Shown in pieces: positions 4,488-5,234 of a stretch of DNA of 5,234 nucleotides (the first letter of the stretch is position 1; the number at the start of each line of letters is the position of its first letter). The notes under the pieces were generated by a model that did not search any database, was not told where the DNA came from, and saw nothing but the letters and a program-made list of their open reading frames with translations. The stretch spans positions 1 to 5,234 of the forward strand of contig CAKURN010000120.1 in NCBI GenBank assembly GCA_934675695.1. Direction: 5' to 3'. The stretch comes from an uncultured Candidatus Melainabacteria bacterium. GTDB taxonomy: Bacteria > Cyanobacteriota > Vampirovibrionia > Gastranaerophilales > Gastranaerophilaceae. The position numbers and the translations under genes were made by a program.

Positions 4488-5234
4488 TTATTGTAGTGTT
4501 TCGAGATATTCTTTGTATTGCTCAAGAGCCATTTTACAGGCATTGAAATACCCTAAAGAAGTCAATTGGTCTTTGCCGTTTGATATAGCTTCTTTGTAGA
4601 AATCTTTGTTTGTATTTTTGATTTCGTCTAACAATTCATCTATTTCTTCTTCTGATGGATTTTTTTCAAAGACAATCCAAGGTGTAGTAGAATTTTCTTC
4701 TGTTGTTATATTGCCTCTTTTATATGGTTCTGTAATTTTAATTATTTTGTTTTTTAAATCTTTACTAGGTTCACCATAAAAATACATTGTAACAGGGTCT
4801 TCTCTTAAACCCCATTTTAAAATATCTGTTGGAAATTTGTATTCAAAATTCTTTTCTTCTTTTAATAAGTCATCTAATTGATTAAACAAGCCTACGCTGC
4901 CTTTTACATTTAAAGAAGCTCTATAAATATTGTTTTCATCAAAATCTCTTTTGGTGTGTCTTAAACTCCAATTGCCGGCTTTGCTCATTCTTACGCCTGC
5001 TTTTCTTGATAACATTGATACATAAATCACATCACCAACTCTATCTGAAAAATTGTCTTTTCCATAGTTGATAGTATATTTTCCTGTTTTTCTCAGTTGT
5101 GAATAATTGTCGTGGATTGTTTTTCCCCAGTTGATTTCACCGTCAAATTTTTCTTTTAGTTCATCTGTTGACAATTTGTGAGGGTAATTTTTTATAATTG
5201 CATTTTTTTCTTCATCTACAGTTCCGTACAATTC
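4488..5234 (-). CDS. Unknown protein, N-terminus beyond the right edge
   Basis: The frame is open from the right edge to TAA (4488-4490), leaving at least 248 codons. A TTG at 5231 is only an internal codon or a poor start, so the true start is probably outside. Counting from that TTG: residues 32-95 are basic and mixed alpha/beta; NIYRASLNVKGSVGLFNQL (101-119), NFEYKFP (128-134) and REDPVTMYFYG (143-153) form a beta-rich core; residues 192-247 look helical (EEEIDELLDEI, ACKMALEQYKEYLETL). There are no membrane segments and no HExxH or GxSxG motif. The core order (R..LNV, LF..L, F.YKF, RxDxVxxYF) loosely recalls the HopA1-type phosphothreonine-lyase-like domain known from effectors and class V lanthipeptide enzymes. 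This is pattern resemblance only. The metallopeptidase follows on the same strand. Confidence 0.7.
   Translation of the reverse strand, partial: ELYGTVDEEKNAIIKNYPHKLSTDELKEKFDGEINWGKTIHDNYSQLRKTGKYTINYGKDNFSDRVGDVIYVSMLSRKAGVRMSKAGNWSLRHTKRDFDENNIYRASLNVKGSVGLFNQLDDLLKEEKNFEYKFPTDILKWGLREDPVTMYFYGEPSKDLKNKIIKITEPYKRGNITTEENSTTPWIVFEKNPSEEEIDELLDEIKNTNKDFYKEAISNGKDQLTSLGYFNACKMALEQYKEYLETLQ

Overview
The window is A+T-rich bacterial DNA, by eye about 30 % G+C, with small genes packed tightly and many A/T-run codons. It uses the standard code: TAA ends most genes, TAG ends the metallopeptidase. No rRNA, tRNA, phage or transposase gene is visible. The gene set (a 4Fe-4S type 4 uracil-DNA glycosylase, a cd01839-type SGNH hydrolase, a YgjP-like metallopeptidase and an acidic Ca-loop repeat protein) would suit a low-GC gut bacterium, such as a Gastranaerophilales/Vampirovibrionia member or a clostridial lineage. 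I cannot fix the taxon from sequence alone.

Layout. Positions 1-60 are noticeably richer in G+C than what follows. They hold a terminator-like hairpin and one end of an uncertain minus-strand ORF. Positions 112-431 are an A/T-rich gene-free stretch. A plus-strand gene (432-1100) encodes an acidic 222-residue protein with 27-residue repeats that combine a Ca-binding-type loop with a YD/RHS-like motif. It ends at a strong rho-independent terminator (1133-1176). Next comes a short broken ORF (1186-1338), apparently the decayed 3' end of a lost gene. On the minus strand lies a two-gene unit: an exported alpha/beta hydrolase (3057-1912) followed 3 nt later by the uracil-DNA glycosylase (1908-1330). 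Divergent from it, on the plus strand, is a GDSL/SGNH hydrolase (3187-3795). This gene converges, with only 2 nt between stop codons, on a minus-strand YgjP-like zinc metallopeptidase (4466-3798). The metallopeptidase follows, after 21 nt, a minus-strand gene of unknown function that is cut by the right window edge (5234-4488).

The genes do not form one obvious pathway. They cover DNA repair, two different serine-hydrolase folds, a peptidase, a probable calcium-binding protein and one unknown. The most unusual regulatory signal is at the starts of minus-strand genes. At 4466 and 3057 an extended -10 box (TGN-TAWAAT) lies exactly 6 nt before ATG with no Shine-Dalgarno sequence, which is the geometry of leaderless mRNAs. 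A weaker copy precedes the uncertain ORF at 111. The two plus-strand genes instead have ordinary Shine-Dalgarno sites that place their starts at 432 and 3187.
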